Below are positions 8,381 to 16,612 of a stretch of 47,657 nt of DNA, in pieces; within the stretch, counting starts at the first letter, position 1, and every line of letters starts with the position of its first letter. A model generated the notes under the pieces. The model had not been told where the DNA came from and searched no databases. It worked only from the letters and a program-made list of their open reading frames with translations. This stretch comes from CAYTLW01 sp964438735 (GTDB lineage Bacteria; Myxococcota_A; UBA9042): positions 1 to 47,657 of the forward strand of contig CAYTLW010000051.1 in NCBI GenBank assembly GCA_964438735.1, read 5' to 3'. The position numbers and the translations under genes were made by a program.

Positions 8381-9906
8381 TTGCCCGACGCCGAACAGGT
8401 CATGCCATCGCCGCAGATCTTGCCGTTGTCCAAGGCGGTGTTTGTGCAGCCATCGACGCTGTCACAGACATCGATGGTGCACGCCTGGCCATCGTCGCAG
8501 GCGTCGGGCGCCAGGTCCCCGCAGGTGCCGACCAGCTTGCAGGAGCCATGCCCCCAGGGGCCGGCCCGGACGAGGTACATGTCGCTCTGGCTGTCCGACG
8601 ACCAAGCCCGGCCGCCCAGCCAGGCCCCGCCATCGGCCAACGCGAGCACGGCGTCGCCCCACTGGTTGCCCTGTTCCTCGTTCTTGAATTGCCACATCAG
8701 GTTGCCCCAGGGGTCGAAGCGCAGCAGCCAGGCGTCGACGCCGAAACCGCCAGAGTTCGTATCACCAGCGATGACCAGCCCGCCGTCAGCGTAGACATCG
8801 ATGCCCCAACCCTGCTCGCTCTGGTTGGCCCCCTGAATGGAATCCCAGAGTACGTTGCCCTGGTCATCGGTGCGGATGACCCACAACTTCGGGTTGCCCT
8901 TGACCGACGCCTTGCCGGTCATGGCGAAGCCGCCATCTCCCATGGCCACGATGGCCCGTGCCCAGTCCTTGTCGCCCTTGCCGTAGACCTTGGAGCGGGT
9001 CTGCTTGCCCTTCTTGTCCACCTGCAGCAGCCAGGCGTCCGAGCCAGACGACGAGTGCGACCAGTTCTCGCCGGTGGCGGTGTAGCCGTCCGCCGTGGCC
9101 ACCAGGTCGTAGAAGATGTCGATGTGGCTGCCGCCATAAGGGAACTCCCACAACGGCTCGCCCTTGCTATCGGTGGCCAGGAGCCAGCCCTTCTCCTGAC
9201 TGCCCTTGAGCGAGCGATTCAGACCCGCCGCCACCAGGCCCCCGTTGGGCCCTTTGGCGACGCTGTAGAGCTCGTCGGTCTTCTCGCCGCCGTAGGTTTT
9301 GGCCCACTTCTCCTTGCCCTTGTTGTCGGTGACGATGAGCCAGCCGTCGGCGTTGCCCGCTCCCGAGCTGCGGGTCATGCCGGCCAGGGCGAATCCGTCG
9401 CCGAACGCGATGACGCCTTCGATACGATCCTCTTTGTCGCCACCGTAACTGCGCTGCCAGAGCTTGTTGCCGCTGGCGCTGACGCCCAGCAGGTAACCGT
9501 CCGTCTTGTCGAAGCCGCTGCCGATATCGCCGGCCAGGGCGGCGCCATTCTTGATGGCCACCATGTCGCGCACCCGCTCGTACTGGGGGGCCACCAGGGA
9601 CTTGGTGTACCAGCCGAGCGCGCCGTCGCTGCAAGCGCCTTTGGGCGGTGCCGAGGTATCGGGTTTCGCAGCATCCTGGCCCGCTGAGCCACCGTCGGCC
9701 GTGGCCGCTCCATCCTTGTTGTCGACCGGCGTCGAGCCGCCATCTGTGGCGCCGCTGCCATCCACCGCGTCGGCACCGCTGTCGACGATGGCGCCATCGA
9801 AAGCGTTGCCGCCCGTGTCGGTGGCGAAGCTGCCGGCGCCCGGCGCCTCAGCCGGGCAGCCGCCCAGCAACAGGAGCAGTGGGCCCCACACCAAGCGCTG
9901 ATTCAT
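8371..9906 (-). CDS. YGG-repeat (beta-propeller-like) lipoprotein with C-terminal Cys-rich unit
   Basis: Lipoprotein of 511 aa. MNQRLVWGPLLLLLGGC gives a lipobox Cys at 17, followed by a Gly/Asp/Ala/Ser linker of about 80 residues. The body has six to seven repeats of about 50 residues in which a WxxxYGGxxxD or similar turn is followed by GDGFALAGM-like strands and a DxWLLxxDxxGxxxW strand; this resembles delta-60 or PQQ-type propeller blades. The C-terminus is one Cys unit (DACDDGQACTIDVCDSVDGC) like those in the giant neighbours. The start at 9906 is chosen by GAGGGA upstream and the lipoprotein leader; the frame extends to 9957. It follows the giant gene by 23 bp and is paralogous to the protein at 43167. 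Probably a surface binding module; no enzyme motif seen. Confidence 0.8.
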   Translation of the reverse strand: MNQRLVWGPLLLLLGGCPAEAPGAGSFATDTGGNAFDGAIVDSGADAVDGSGATDGGSTPVDNKDGAATADGGSAGQDAAKPDTSAPPKGACSDGALGWYTKSLVAPQYERVRDMVAIKNGAALAGDIGSGFDKTDGYLLGVSASGNKLWQRSYGGDKEDRIEGVIAFGDGFALAGMTRSSGAGNADGWLIVTDNKGKEKWAKTYGGEKTDELYSVAKGPNGGLVAAGLNRSLKGSQEKGWLLATDSKGEPLWEFPYGGSHIDIFYDLVATADGYTATGENWSHSSSGSDAWLLQVDKKGKQTRSKVYGKGDKDWARAIVAMGDGGFAMTGKASVKGNPKLWVIRTDDQGNVLWDSIQGANQSEQGWGIDVYADGGLVIAGDTNSGGFGVDAWLLRFDPWGNLMWQFKNEEQGNQWGDAVLALADGGAWLGGRAWSSDSQSDMYLVRAGPWGHGSCKLVGTCGDLAPDACDDGQACTIDVCDSVDGCTNTALDNGKICGDGMTCSASGKCQ

Positions 9907-9929
9907 GCTGTCCCTCGAGCCGGACGGCG

Positions 9930-12900
9930 CTACTTGACGCAGACGCCCAGCTTGCACTTGCCGCCCACATTACACGGGCTGCCGTCGAGCAGATTCTGGT
10001 GGCTGCACTTGCCCGTGGCCGGGTCGCAGGTGTCGAGCGTGCAGGGTTTTTTGTCGTCGCAATTGGTGCTGGCGCCCACGCACTTGCCGCCCAGGCACTT
10101 GGATGACTTCGTGCACAGGCTGCCATCATCGCAAGCGGCGCCGTCGCCCAACTTATCGTGCACGCACTTGCCGCTGGCCGGGTCGCAGTTGTCGGTGGTG
10201 CAGGGGTTGCCGTCGCCACAAGGCGGCGGGGTGCCGGCCTTGCACTTGCCGAGCAGGCACTTGTCGTTGAGCGTGCACAGGTTGCCATCATCGCAGTCGC
10301 CGTCGCTGAGCGGCAGGAACTTGCACTTGCCGGTCTTGGCGTCGCAGCCGTCGACGGTGCACTGCTGCGAGTCGACGCACTCCTTGCCGATGCCTGCGAT
10401 GCACTTGCCAGAGTTGCACAGGTCCTTGAGCGTGCAGGCGTCGCCGTCTTCGCAGACCCCGCCGGTGGAATTGGTGTGCACGCACGCCTGCTTGGCGTTG
10501 CAGGCGTCCTTGGTACAGGCGTTGCCGTCATCGCAGGGGTTGGTCAGCTTGCCCAGGCATTCGCCGTTCTTGCACAGGTCGCCCGAGGTGCAGAAGTTGC
10601 CGTCATCGCACTTGTTGGAGTCGTCCGGCACGAACTTGCAGCCCTTGCCCGAGACACACGAGTTGTCGGTGCAGGCGTTGCTGTCGCTGCACGCCTTGGC
10701 GCCGCCGGCCTTGCACACGCCCTTGGCGCAGGTGTTCTTGATGGTGCACGGGTCGCCATCATCGCAGGTGGCGCCATCCTTGAGGTCGTCGTGCACGCAG
10801 CCCTCGATCTCGTCGCATCCGTCGGCAGTGCAGGAGTTGCCGTCGTCGCACTTGAGGAAGAACTTGCCCAGGCACTTGCCGCCCTTGCAGAAGTCGCCAT
10901 CGCTGCAGACGCTGGAGTCATTGCACGGGTTGTAATCGGCGACCAGGTTGGCGCAACCCTTGACCGGGTCACAGCTGTCGACGGTGCAGTGGTTGTCGTC
11001 ATCACAGTTGGTCGGCGGCCCGGACTTGCAGACCCCGGCTTCCTGGCAGGCGTCGTCGACGGTGCACTTGTTGCCGTCGTCGCAAATCAGCCCCTCGCCC
11101 TTCTTGTACCAGGTCAGGTCCATGCGGAAGGCGAGTCCCGCCGGGTTGGTGAACGGCGTGCCACCCTTCACCGGCACATTGGTGACCCGGCAGAACAGCC
11201 GATTGCTGCCGAGCTTCAGGGCGCTGCCCAAAGGCACCACGATCTCCTTGAGGTAGGCGGTATTACTCTTTTCGGTATAGGCCAACAGCTTCTGGTTGAG
11301 CTGGCACTTCAGCGTGTTGTCGGCGGCCACGTAGAAGGTGCCGTTGATGGCTTCGACGTCGCTGGGCACGGTGAACTTCCGCTCGTAGAAGCAGTCACTC
11401 AGCCCCTCGGGTTTGCTGACCATCTTCTCGAACCAGATCCACTTGGCGCCGGGGATCTTGACCCAGTCCTTGAAGCCATCCCAGGCCAGGGTGGCCGGCT
11501 TGGGATTGACCAGCAGCGGGTTGTTGCTGTTGCCCTTCAGGTCGGTGGCTACCAGCGTCTTCTCGTCGCTGCCGATGGACGTCTTGACCTGCTGGCCGAC
11601 CTTCTTCTTTTCGTGTTGGCAGCCTGTCGCCGTGTCGCAGCTGTCCACCGTGCAGGCGTTGCCGTCGTTGCAGTTGGCCGGCTTGGTCGGCACGCATTTG
11701 CCCACCTTGCAGGTGTCGCCTTCGGTGCAGTTGTTGTCGTCGTCGCACTTGTCGCCATCCTTCATCTTGGTGTGCGCGCAGCCCGTCTTCGGGTCACAGG
11801 TATCCTTGGTGCAGGGGTTGCCGTCGCTGCAGTTGGTGCCGTTGAAGCCGGTGCACTCGCCCTTTTCGCAGATGTCCAACGAAGTGCACTTGTTGCCGTC
11901 ATCGCAGACCTGACTGTCCAGGTCGAACGCCAGCTCGAGGGTGAAGAGCAGCCCGGCCGGATTGGTCTTCCAGGTGGTGCCGGGCTTGCCCGGGTTCATG
12001 ACCATGCAAAGGATCTCGTTGTTGCCCGTCTGGACGAGACCATCGACCGAGGCCGACTTCACCTTGCCCGCGCCGTTGGCGCCAGCTTCGTGCTTGACCA
12101 GCTCCTTGCCGTTGACTTCGCAGCTGTAGTACTCGTCCGCGGCCGCCTTCAGGGTGCCGGTGATGTTCTTGGCGCTCGGCGGCACCGTGAAGTTGCGCAC
12201 GAATCCAACCGACGTGCCGTCTTGCGGCTTGGCGACCTTGGCGTTGCGCCAGATCCACACCGCGCCGGGGATCTTGGCCGTCCACGAGGGGTGCTCGTCA
12301 TAGGCGGGTTGTGCCTTGGACGGATCGGCCGGCTCGTCGCCTTCGGGTTTGGTCTTGGTGAAGGTGATGGTCTGGATGTCGCTGAAGATGGCGGTCTTGG
12401 CCGTGCTCTTGGCCTGCACCGGGTCGTGCTTGCAGCCCGGATCCTTCTCGCAGTAGTCCTCGGTGCAGATGCTGCCATCGTCGCAGTTCACCTTGCCCTT
12501 GGGCGTGCACTTGCCGTCCTTGCAGTCGTCGCCTTCGGTGCACGCGTCGCCGTCGTCGCAGGGGCCGGTCTTCTTCTGGTGTACGCAGCCTGTCTTGGAG
12601 TTGCAGGTGTCGAGCGTGCACTCATTGCTGTCGTCGCAATCGAGCAATCCGCTGTTGTTGCACTTGGCGTCCTTGCAGACATCGATCTTGGTGCAGGCGT
12701 TGCCGTCGTTGCAGGGCTTCTCGCCGATGTCCTTGTGCTTGCAGCCCTCCTTGACGTGACAGCTGTCGACCGTGCACTCATTGGCGTCATCGCAGGAGGT
12801 GGGGCCGCCTGAGAGGCACTTGCCGCCCTTGCAGTATTCCTTGGCGGTGCAGGGCAGCAGGTCGACGCACTTGTTGGTGTCATCGTTGATGTTCTGGCAG

Positions 12901-15900
12901 CCCTTCTTGGGGTCGCATGGGTCGTCGGTGCAGTCATAGCCGTCGTTGCAGTCCAGCACCTTGCCCGATGCGCAGACGCCGTTCTTGCACTTGTCGATCA
13001 GCGTGCAGACGCTGTTGTCGTTGCAGACGTGGGTATTGAACGGGAAGAAGCAGCCGGTCTTGGAGTTGCACTTGTTGTCGTAGGTGCAGACGTTGCCGTC
13101 GGAGCACTTCTTGCCGGCGCCAGTGCAGTAGCCCACCTTGCAGTTGTCATTGACCGTGCAGGCGTTGCCGTCATTGCAGGGCACGTTGCCCTTCTTCTTG
13201 TGTTTGCAGCCGCTGGCCGGGTCGCAGGAATCGATGGTGCACTGGTTGGAGTCATTGCAGCTGCGCACGTTGCCCCAGCACTTGCCGTTGACGCAGATGT
13301 CGGTGAACTTCTTCGTCTTCTGGTAGTACAACCAGGCGTAGGTGCACATGGAGTTGTCGGTGCATTCGATCACCGGCAGGTTGGGCACCGGCGTCCAGAC
13401 GCATTTGCCGGTCTTGTCGTCGCATTCGTCGTCGGTGCAGACGCTGTTGTCGTCGCAGACGGTCTTTGACTTCGGCACGCACTTGCCGTTGGCGCAGGTG
13501 TCGCCCGAGGTACAGAGGCTGCCGTCGCTGCACGGGATCGCCCCGGCGACGGGTTTGTACTCGCACTGGCCGGTCACCTTGTTGCAGGCGTCCTGGGTGC
13601 AGACGCTCTTGTCGTCGCAGATCTTGGTGTCGCTCTGGGTGCATTTGCCGCCCTTGCAGATGTCGTCGATGGTGCAGGAGTTGCCATCATTGCAACCGGC
13701 GCCGTCGTTGGCTGGGGTGTGCTTGCAGTTGCCGGTCGCCGGGTCGCAGGCGTCGGCGGTGCAGGGGCTGCCGTCATAGCAGGAGACCACCGAGCCCGAC
13801 TTGCACACGCCGTTGAGGCAGGCGTCTCCGTCGGTGCACATCTTGCCGTCTTCGCAGCCCATGCCCGCGAAGGCGGGTTTGGAGCCGCACTTGCCGGTGC
13901 TCGGGTCGCACTTGTCGACGGTGCAGGAGTTGCCGTCGTTGCACTTGGTCGATGACTGGGCGATGCAGTTGCCCTTCTGGCAGACGTCGCCGTGGGTGCA
14001 CTTGTTGCCGTCGTCGCAGCCGGCGCCGCTGGCCGGCAGGTACTGGCAGTTGCCGGTCGCCTTGTTGCAGCCGTCATTGGAGCACGGGTCGCCATCGTTG
14101 CAGGTCTTGGCGTTGCCAGCGGCGCAGGCGCCGTCCTTGCAATGGTCGGCCACGGTGCACAACTTGCCGTCGAAGCAGGGCGCGAGGTTGTTCTTCTTGG
14201 AGCAACCGTCCTTCGGGTGGCAGAAGTCATCGGTGCACGGGTTGGCGTCGTCGCAGGCGGTGGACTTGCCCGTCTTGCAGATGCCGGCCGTGCACGCGTC
14301 GCCGTTGGTACAGACGGAGCCGTCGGCATCGCAGGGGGTGCCATTCTTGAGCGAGACGCCGACGCATTCACCCTTGTTCTTGTCGCAGTGGAATTTCGTG
14401 CAGGGCGTGTCCTTGCTCTTGTCGCAGACCACCACCGAGTTGCTGTCGATCTTGCACTTGTTGTCAGTGACATCGCAGAAGAGGGTGCCGTTGCAGGCGT
14501 CTTCGTCTTCCTTGCTGTCGCAGTCGGCGGTCTTGAAGCACTCGCAGGAGTTGGGGCCCGAGGCGCACTTGCCGCCGGCGCAGACATCGCCCGTGGTGCA
14601 CTTGTTGCCGTCGTCGCAGGTCGCCTTGCCAGGCAGGTGTACACACTTGCCCGTCTGACCGGCGCAGCTGTCGTCGGTGCACTCGTTGTCGTCGCCGCAA
14701 TAGAGCGTCGGCCCCGCCTTGCAGACGCCGTCATCGCAGGCGTCGCCCTGGGTGCAGAGGTTGGCGTCGCTGCAGAGCACGTTCTTGGCGTGTTTGAAGA
14801 ACTCGCAGGCGCCGCTGGCGGTGTTGCACTTGGCGTACGTGCAGATGTTGCCGTCATCGCAGACCTTGATCTTGCCCGAGGCGCACTTGCCGTCGGCGCA
14901 GGCGTCGCTCAACGTGCACGGATTGCCGTCGTCGCAGGCCTTGGTATTGGGCGCGAACACGCACTTGCCGGTCTTGCTGTCGCAGCTGTCATCTGTGCAG
15001 CCGAGGCTGTCGTCGCACAACTTCGCCTTGCCCGACAGGCAGATGCCCTCGAAGCAGGCGTCGCCCAGGGTGCAACCGTTGCCGTCATCGCAGCTCAGCC
15101 CGGAGCCGGCGACGTGGGTACACTGGCCGGTGTTCTTGTCGCAGGCGTCGATGGTGCAGGGTTTGCCATCGTCACACTTGGTCAGCTCGCCGACGCAGAG
15201 GTGGTCGTGGTTACAGGCGTCGTTCTTGGTGCAGGGGTCGCCGTCATCGCAGACCTCCTTCTCGGACTTGAGGGCATGTTTGCAGTCCCCTGATTTGCTG
15301 TCGCAGCTGTCGGTCGTGCAGCCGTTGCCATCGTCGCAGTTGGCCGGCTGGCCGGGCTTGCAGCCACCCGAATCGCAGCCATCGCCGACGGTACAGGGGT
15401 CGCCATCGTCGCAGAGATCGGCCGCCGACACGGACGTGCAACCCTTGCTCAGGTCGCTGACCAGGGCGGGGTCGCAGCTGTCGGTGGTGCACGGGTTGTT
15501 GTCGTCGCAATCGGGCTCGTCGCCGGGGTCGCACGCGCCGTCCTTGCACTCATCGCCCTGGGTGCATGCGTCGCCATCGTCGCAGTCCAGCTCATTGGCC
15601 ACGAAGGCGCAGGCGCCGACCTCGGGCGGACAGCTATCGTCGGTGCAGATGTTGCCGTCGTCGCAGCTGGTGGCCGGACCCGGCAGGCAGACGCCATCCA
15701 GGCATGCGTCGCCTTTGGTGCAGTTATTGGCGTCGTCGCAGGGTCCGGATAGGGACGCATGCAGACACTCGCCGCTGTCGGGATCGCAGGAGTCTGCAGT
15801 ACAGGTGCTGCCATCGTCGCAGTCCTTCGGCGGCCCGCCCTGGCACAACCCGCCCACGCATTGACCGTCGCCGGTGCAGACCATGCCGTCGTCGCAGTTG

Positions 15901-16463
15901 ACGTCGTTGAAGGTCGCCGTGCAGCCGTCTGAAAGGTCGCTGGCCTGCTCGGGATCGCAGCCGTCGTCGGTGCAGGGGTTGTCATCGTCACAGAGATCCT
16001 CGTCGGTCTTGCCGTCGCAGTCGTTGTCTTCGCCGTCGCAGGTCTCGGGCGAGGGCAGGCAGCCGGGCACCTCGTTGGGTACGCAGATGCAGATCTTGAC
16101 CGGCTCGGTGTCGCCAGCGCTGGCGTCGGCATCGGTGGCCTGGTCGATCTCCTGCTGAATGAAACCACTCGGGCACCCCTCGCCGCAGGGTTTGGCGCAT
16201 CGCTTGCTGCCGTCGGGCAGGCTGACGCACAAGCCGGAGGCGCAATCCGAGTTGAGCAGGCAGGGGCAGTCATCGCCCCAGTCGCAGATCTTGGCGTCGT
16301 CTACCACATCCGGAACTGTGGCGGCCGGCCCACCGGTGGAGACCTCGGTGTCGTCCTCAAAACATCCGCCCAGGCTCAGCAGCAGTCCCGCAAACAGGGC
16401 CGCGCACAGGAGCGCGCGTGACGATCGAATACGTGGCAGCGCGTTGACCCGGTAGTTCTTCAT
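9930..16463 (-). CDS. Giant Cys-rich repeat lipoprotein 1
   Basis: Lipoprotein of 2,177 aa. The leader has lipobox Cys 34 (LLSLGGCFED). Next come a CxWGDDCPC...DSDCASGLC segment, a MopE-like CDGEDNDCDGKTDEDLC motif near residue 160, then tens of alternating half-repeats: A, CDDGxxCTxxDxCxxGxC, and B, CDDGNxCTxDxCDxxxGxCxH, about 45 residues per A+B pair. Two non-repeat domains of about 165 residues interrupt the array near 1350-1510 and 1620-1790, each with IPGAxWIW, a FTVP strand, AADxxxxCxxN and NPAGLxF; they look like beta-sandwich (galactose-binding-like) domains. Start 16463 has AAGGGGGA upstream. A Tyr/Lys-rich Cys-poor insertion (CTYAWLYYQKTKKFTDIC) is absent from the paralogue. Probably a long disulfide-stabilised surface fibre or scaffold; function unknown. 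Confidence 0.85.
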   Translation of the reverse strand: MKNYRVNALPRIRSSRALLCAALFAGLLLSLGGCFEDDTEVSTGGPAATVPDVVDDAKICDWGDDCPCLLNSDCASGLCVSLPDGSKRCAKPCGEGCPSGFIQQEIDQATDADASAGDTEPVKICICVPNEVPGCLPSPETCDGEDNDCDGKTDEDLCDDDNPCTDDGCDPEQASDLSDGCTATFNDVNCDDGMVCTGDGQCVGGLCQGGPPKDCDDGSTCTADSCDPDSGECLHASLSGPCDDANNCTKGDACLDGVCLPGPATSCDDGNICTDDSCPPEVGACAFVANELDCDDGDACTQGDECKDGACDPGDEPDCDDNNPCTTDSCDPALVSDLSKGCTSVSAADLCDDGDPCTVGDGCDSGGCKPGQPANCDDGNGCTTDSCDSKSGDCKHALKSEKEVCDDGDPCTKNDACNHDHLCVGELTKCDDGKPCTIDACDKNTGQCTHVAGSGLSCDDGNGCTLGDACFEGICLSGKAKLCDDSLGCTDDSCDSKTGKCVFAPNTKACDDGNPCTLSDACADGKCASGKIKVCDDGNICTYAKCNTASGACEFFKHAKNVLCSDANLCTQGDACDDGVCKAGPTLYCGDDNECTDDSCAGQTGKCVHLPGKATCDDGNKCTTGDVCAGGKCASGPNSCECFKTADCDSKEDEDACNGTLFCDVTDNKCKIDSNSVVVCDKSKDTPCTKFHCDKNKGECVGVSLKNGTPCDADGSVCTNGDACTAGICKTGKSTACDDANPCTDDFCHPKDGCSKKNNLAPCFDGKLCTVADHCKDGACAAGNAKTCNDGDPCSNDGCNKATGNCQYLPASGAGCDDGNKCTHGDVCQKGNCIAQSSTKCNDGNSCTVDKCDPSTGKCGSKPAFAGMGCEDGKMCTDGDACLNGVCKSGSVVSCYDGSPCTADACDPATGNCKHTPANDGAGCNDGNSCTIDDICKGGKCTQSDTKICDDKSVCTQDACNKVTGQCEYKPVAGAIPCSDGSLCTSGDTCANGKCVPKSKTVCDDNSVCTDDECDDKTGKCVWTPVPNLPVIECTDNSMCTYAWLYYQKTKKFTDICVNGKCWGNVRSCNDSNQCTIDSCDPASGCKHKKKGNVPCNDGNACTVNDNCKVGYCTGAGKKCSDGNVCTYDNKCNSKTGCFFPFNTHVCNDNSVCTLIDKCKNGVCASGKVLDCNDGYDCTDDPCDPKKGCQNINDDTNKCVDLLPCTAKEYCKGGKCLSGGPTSCDDANECTVDSCHVKEGCKHKDIGEKPCNDGNACTKIDVCKDAKCNNSGLLDCDDSNECTLDTCNSKTGCVHQKKTGPCDDGDACTEGDDCKDGKCTPKGKVNCDDGSICTEDYCEKDPGCKHDPVQAKSTAKTAIFSDIQTITFTKTKPEGDEPADPSKAQPAYDEHPSWTAKIPGAVWIWRNAKVAKPQDGTSVGFVRNFTVPPSAKNITGTLKAAADEYYSCEVNGKELVKHEAGANGAGKVKSASVDGLVQTGNNEILCMVMNPGKPGTTWKTNPAGLLFTLELAFDLDSQVCDDGNKCTSLDICEKGECTGFNGTNCSDGNPCTKDTCDPKTGCAHTKMKDGDKCDDDNNCTEGDTCKVGKCVPTKPANCNDGNACTVDSCDTATGCQHEKKKVGQQVKTSIGSDEKTLVATDLKGNSNNPLLVNPKPATLAWDGFKDWVKIPGAKWIWFEKMVSKPEGLSDCFYERKFTVPSDVEAINGTFYVAADNTLKCQLNQKLLAYTEKSNTAYLKEIVVPLGSALKLGSNRLFCRVTNVPVKGGTPFTNPAGLAFRMDLTWYKKGEGLICDDGNKCTVDDACQEAGVCKSGPPTNCDDDNHCTVDSCDPVKGCANLVADYNPCNDSSVCSDGDFCKGGKCLGKFFLKCDDGNSCTADGCDEIEGCVHDDLKDGATCDDGDPCTIKNTCAKGVCKAGGAKACSDSNACTDNSCVSGKGCKFVPDDSNKCDDGNFCTSGDLCKNGECLGKLTNPCDDGNACTKDACNAKQACVHTNSTGGVCEDGDACTLKDLCNSGKCIAGIGKECVDSQQCTVDGCDAKTGKCKFLPLSDGDCDDGNLCTLNDKCLLGKCKAGTPPPCGDGNPCTTDNCDPASGKCVHDKLGDGAACDDGSLCTKSSKCLGGKCVGASTNCDDKKPCTLDTCDPATGKCSHQNLLDGSPCNVGGKCKLGVCVK

Positions 16464-16483
16464 GGAGTCCCCCTTGCTACGCC

Positions 16484-16527
16484 TTCGTGCGCGCGAGCCG
16501 CGGTGAACTGGCTCGCAGGCGCACGAA
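16484..16527. promoter_or_regulatory. Long stem-loop in the leader between the two giant genes
   Basis: TTCGTGCGC (16484-16492) pairs with GCGCACGAA (16519-16527), and GCGAGCC (16493-16499) pairs with GGCTCGC (16510-16516). This gives 16 base pairs with one 2-nt bulge (16517-16518) and a 10-nt loop. It lies 20 bp before the start of giant gene 1 on the minus strand, between the giant genes. No U-tract follows on either strand, so it is not a classic terminator. It could be a leader structure controlling translation, a processing or stability element, or a protein site. Confidence 0.5.
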
Positions 16528-16612
16528 AACACCGGACTCTACCACATTCCGCAGGTCGAGATCCCATACAACGGACGCCATTGTCCGGTCTGTGTGCGAC
16601 TACGGGCCAGGC

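Noticed and set aside
8320..9687. 455-aa plus-strand frame opposite the YGG-repeat lipoprotein
   Set aside because: Antisense shadow; Ala/Val/Leu-rich without domain features.
10158..12812. 884-aa open frame on the plus strand opposite giant gene 1
   Set aside because: It is the antisense reading of the regular Cys-repeat codons; its Ala/Val-rich low-complexity product mirrors the repeat period, has no family features, and the minus-strand gene has lipobox, ribosome site and repeats.
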